From Spirosoma profusum (GTDB lineage Bacteria; Bacteroidota; Bacteroidia; Cytophagales; Spirosomataceae), in NCBI RefSeq assembly GCF_014699005.1, contig NZ_JACWZY010000023.1, positions 62,001-126,000 on the forward strand: a stretch of 64,000 nt of DNA. Direction: 5' to 3'. How positions within the stretch are numbered: the stretch's first letter is position 1; every line of letters starts with the position of its first letter. Shown here piece by piece: positions 61,867 to 64,000 of this stretch. The notes under the pieces were generated by a model. The model was given only the letters and a program-made list of their open reading frames with translations, was not told the DNA's origin and made no database searches. Made by a program: the position numbers and the translations under genes.

Positions 61867-64000
61867 AGTTATTTTCTCCAAAATACTCCGTACCTCCGGC
61901 CTACACGAGCCGCAGCCAGTACCAGCGCCGGTTTTCTGGCAGAGCTGTTGGAAATCAGTGCAGCCCGCTTTGATGGCGCGTTCCAGATTTCCTTGTCCGA
62001 CAGTGTTGCACGAACACACCAGTTTGCCTTCGACCGGATCGACTTTTTTGCTGGCACATAGCAGTTGCAGTCGTTTTTCGGATAGCTCGATACCATTTGC
62101 GATCAGTTCGCGGAACTCGGCGAATTCGTTTTTATCGCCGATCAGAATGGCACCGACCAGCTTATCCTGATGAACGATGCACTTTTTATAGTATCGCTTC
62201 GCCTTGTCGATGAAAACAATTTCTTCGTAATCGAGGTCTGGTGTTCCCGAAGCAGTTACAGGAGCCTCAGTTAGGCCCATGCTACACAGGTGCAGCCCTT
62301 CCATTTTCAGGATACTGATGGACAAACTGCCCCGGTATGGCTGCGAAATATCACCAGCGATGTACCGGGCTGCTACGTCGGCCTGTTGCTCGGCGGCTAA
62401 CGTAATGCCCCACATCTGTCCATTCCATTGAGCCACCTCGCCAGCCGCAAAAATGTTGGGGTCGGAGGTTTGCATGTAATCGTTTACCACTACGCCCCGG
62501 TTACAGACAAGCCCTGCATTGCGGGCGAGATCAATAGTTGGCACGGTCCCAATAGCTATGACGACTGCCTGACAATCAATACGTTTACCAGAATTCAACG
62601 TAATACCTTCGACGCGATTGGTGCCGAGAAACGTCTGTACTTCTTCGTTAAAATACACATCGATGCCCCGATCCAGCAATTCCAGATAAAGTAATTCGCT
62701 GGCCAGTGGATCTAGCTGGCGTTCCATGAATCGCCCTACCCGTTGAATCACCGTTACGCGAACGCCAATCTGACGTAGCGACGCGGCCAGTTCAAGACCA
62801 AGCAATCCGCCCCCCACAATCACCGTATGCGGCTCACCCGAAATGCCGGAGCGTGGACTCAGAAATGGCATTAGCGAATCGGCATCGAGCCTTGACCGCA
62901 TGTTAAAAATCCCCGGTAACTTCGGAATGCCTTTGGGCATAAACGCACTACTGCCAGTACCCAACAATAGTTTGTCGTAATGGTGTTCAACGCCGTTCGT
63001 ATCGACTACTACGTTAGCATTTCGGTCAATATGCGCGATGCCTACGCCCTTGTGAACGATGATGTTAGCTTCTTCGAATTGTTCTTCGCGTAGCTTAACG
63101 AGTTGCTCCCACGACTGCGCCCCACTAATATAATCGGGCAGCAGCACGCGGTTGTAGAATGGATAAATCTCTTTGGAAAAGACATGAATTTCATCGTCAA
63201 CTGGGGTCGCGGACGACTTTAGCGAGCGATACGTATTGATGAAACCCAGCCCCGCCGAACCAGCCCCGATAATGATAATTTTCTCTACTGGCTTCCGGTA
63301 AAGCACTACGTCCACCGCCGAAAATTTAAAATCCGGCTCTTTAGAACGGGGATCGACAAGCGCATTCGTTACGTTGTTGGCCCGATTGAGGTTATTATTT
63401 AACCGTTTTCCCCAGTGCATGGGTAGAAAACAGAGACCGGGTCGTACATCTTCCGAAATTTGCGCTTTCACCCGCACCTCGCCCCGTCTGCTACGTACTT
63501 CCACCAGTTGCTCATCCTGAATACCCCGAATACGAGCATCGTCAGGATGAATCTGTAAAAAGGGTTGTGGAATGTGCTGGTTTAGCTTTGCCACCCGACC
63601 CGTTTTAGTCATGGTATGCCACTGATCGCGAATACGTCCGGTGGTGAGCACTAACGGGAAATCGCTGTCCGTCGGTTCCGACGTATTTTCATCGGGCAGC
63701 GCGTGAATCTGCGCCCGGCCGTTCGCTGTGTAAAATTGGTTGTCGCTGAATAGCCGTTTGGTACCCTGCCCCGCGCTCCCTGCTCCCTGCGGAAAAGGCC
63801 ATTGAATAGTACGTTTTTGCTTCAGCAGCTCGTGGCTGACACCGGTAATATCAATATTAGTACCAGCGGTGATTTTGGCATATTCGTCGTAAACCTCTGC
63901 TACGCTGGTGTAGCTGAAATTGGCTTCAAAACCCATTTTTTGCGCGAATCGCCAGATGATTTCTGAGTCGGGCAGGGCTTCGCCGGGAGCATCGATTACT
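61825..64000 (-). CDS. Assimilatory nitrate reductase fused to NADH:FAD and [2Fe-2S] module (partial)
   Basis: About 725 residues visible; the frame stays open to the right edge (preceding residues DAPGEALPDSEIIWRFAQK). The first 220 residues are the C-terminal part of a molybdopterin oxidoreductase (FPLVLTTGRIRDQWHTMTKT, the Mo-bis-MGD binding domain LCFLPMHWG). Then comes a NirB-like flavoprotein: FAD motif IIIIGAGSAGLGF, NADH motif TVIVGGGLLGLELAASL and IFAAGEVAQWNG. A BFD-type [2Fe-2S] domain follows (CSCNTVGQGNLERAIK ... TGCGSCRPEV). One chain could pass electrons from NAD(P)H through FAD and Fe-S to Mo for nitrate reduction. The last 12 codons fall in a palindromic repeat. Confidence 0.85.
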   Translation of the reverse strand, partial: VIDAPGEALPDSEIIWRFAQKMGFEANFSYTSVAEVYDEYAKITAGTNIDITGVSHELLKQKRTIQWPFPQGAGSAGQGTKRLFSDNQFYTANGRAQIHALPDENTSEPTDSDFPLVLTTGRIRDQWHTMTKTGRVAKLNQHIPQPFLQIHPDDARIRGIQDEQLVEVRSRRGEVRVKAQISEDVRPGLCFLPMHWGKRLNNNLNRANNVTNALVDPRSKEPDFKFSAVDVVLYRKPVEKIIIIGAGSAGLGFINTYRSLKSSATPVDDEIHVFSKEIYPFYNRVLLPDYISGAQSWEQLVKLREEQFEEANIIVHKGVGIAHIDRNANVVVDTNGVEHHYDKLLLGTGSSAFMPKGIPKLPGIFNMRSRLDADSLMPFLSPRSGISGEPHTVIVGGGLLGLELAASLRQIGVRVTVIQRVGRFMERQLDPLASELLYLELLDRGIDVYFNEEVQTFLGTNRVEGITLNSGKRIDCQAVVIAIGTVPTIDLARNAGLVCNRGVVVNDYMQTSDPNIFAAGEVAQWNGQMWGITLAAEQQADVAARYIAGDISQPYRGSLSISILKMEGLHLCSMGLTEAPVTASGTPDLDYEEIVFIDKAKRYYKKCIVHQDKLVGAILIGDKNEFAEFRELIANGIELSEKRLQLLCASKKVDPVEGKLVCSCNTVGQGNLERAIKAGCTDFQQLCQKTGAGTGCGSCRPEVRSILEKITVETGHALSPMRQQ

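Noticed and set aside
1..64000. Reading TACGTA abundance as restriction-site effects
   Set aside because: Restriction pressure would deplete a site; here the pentamer is enriched, and the non-palindromic form is as common as the hexamer.
1..64000. Search for tRNA, rRNA, insertion sequences, prophage or CRISPR
   Set aside because: No cloverleaf-like TTCGA arms in gaps, no transposase or phage proteins, and no short-spaced direct repeats were seen.

Overview
The window reads as a chromosomal segment of a Bacteroidota bacterium of the order Cytophagales, most like Spirosoma and relatives. The grounds are the protein families (TonB-dependent receptor with a carboxypeptidase-regulatory domain, paired CRTAC1-type VCBS/ASPIC lipoproteins, fused SecDF, BlaI/M56 pair, molybdopterin nitrate reductase fused to a NirB-like module), many TAnnTTTG-type -7 promoter boxes upstream of genes, and weak Shine-Dalgarno signals. 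I see no rRNA, tRNA, CRISPR array, insertion sequence or prophage. The genus assignment is inference.

Layout. 1-0.5 kb: start of a TonB-dependent receptor leaving the left edge. 0.75-2.8 kb: type II NADH dehydrogenase and a cyclophilin. 3.1-9.4 kb: a tripartite RND efflux system (inner-membrane pump, DUF952 protein, membrane-fusion protein, TolC-like channel). 9.5-15.5 kb: mannose-1-phosphate guanylyltransferase, lipoproteins, ThiL, a cytochrome-b5-like protein, a BadF-type sugar kinase and a PaaE-like reductase. 15.6-18.4 kb: an M56/BlaR1-like membrane protease and its BlaI repressor, with two clear operators. 18.5-24.1 kb: truncated haemoglobin, oligoendopeptidase F, small lipoprotein, S24-type regulator, ABC exporter. 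24.2-26.4 kb: EF-G standing alone. 26.6-35 kb: two >1100-residue VCBS/ASPIC lipoproteins followed by a vanadium-haloperoxidase-like PAP2 enzyme. 35-46.8 kb: TetR regulator, a 41-residue lipoprotein, arginine decarboxylase, PDH E1 beta, NadC, SecDF, amino-acid permease. 46.9-49.2 kb: TauE/SafE exporter plus a CstB-like persulfide dioxygenase-rhodanese. 49.2-54.6 kb: a 1781-residue protein built of 19 Cys-bearing fibronectin-III-like repeats. 54.8-60.2 kb: M16 and M61 peptidases. 60.3-64 kb: a rubredoxin/nitrite-reductase-half protein and the C-terminal part of an assimilatory nitrate reductase fused to an NADH:FAD/[2Fe-2S] module, running off the right edge.

Most genes are ordinary housekeeping or envelope functions. 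The unusual signals lie at the DNA level. (1) The pentamer TACGT/ACGTA is strongly over-represented in coding and non-coding DNA, in all reading frames and both orientations, and it drives codon choice (Leu-Arg written as CTA-CGT). It behaves like a highly iterated motif analogous in style to cyanobacterial HIP1. (2) A family of long hairpin repeats (core TTTGTCATGCTGAC...GCATCTTAA and its inverse) occurs at least eight times, mostly at gene ends, with compensatory changes in both arms. (3) A second palindrome family supplies the C-terminal codons of the nitrate reductase fusion. (4) Several near-perfect long palindromes sit at gene ends.
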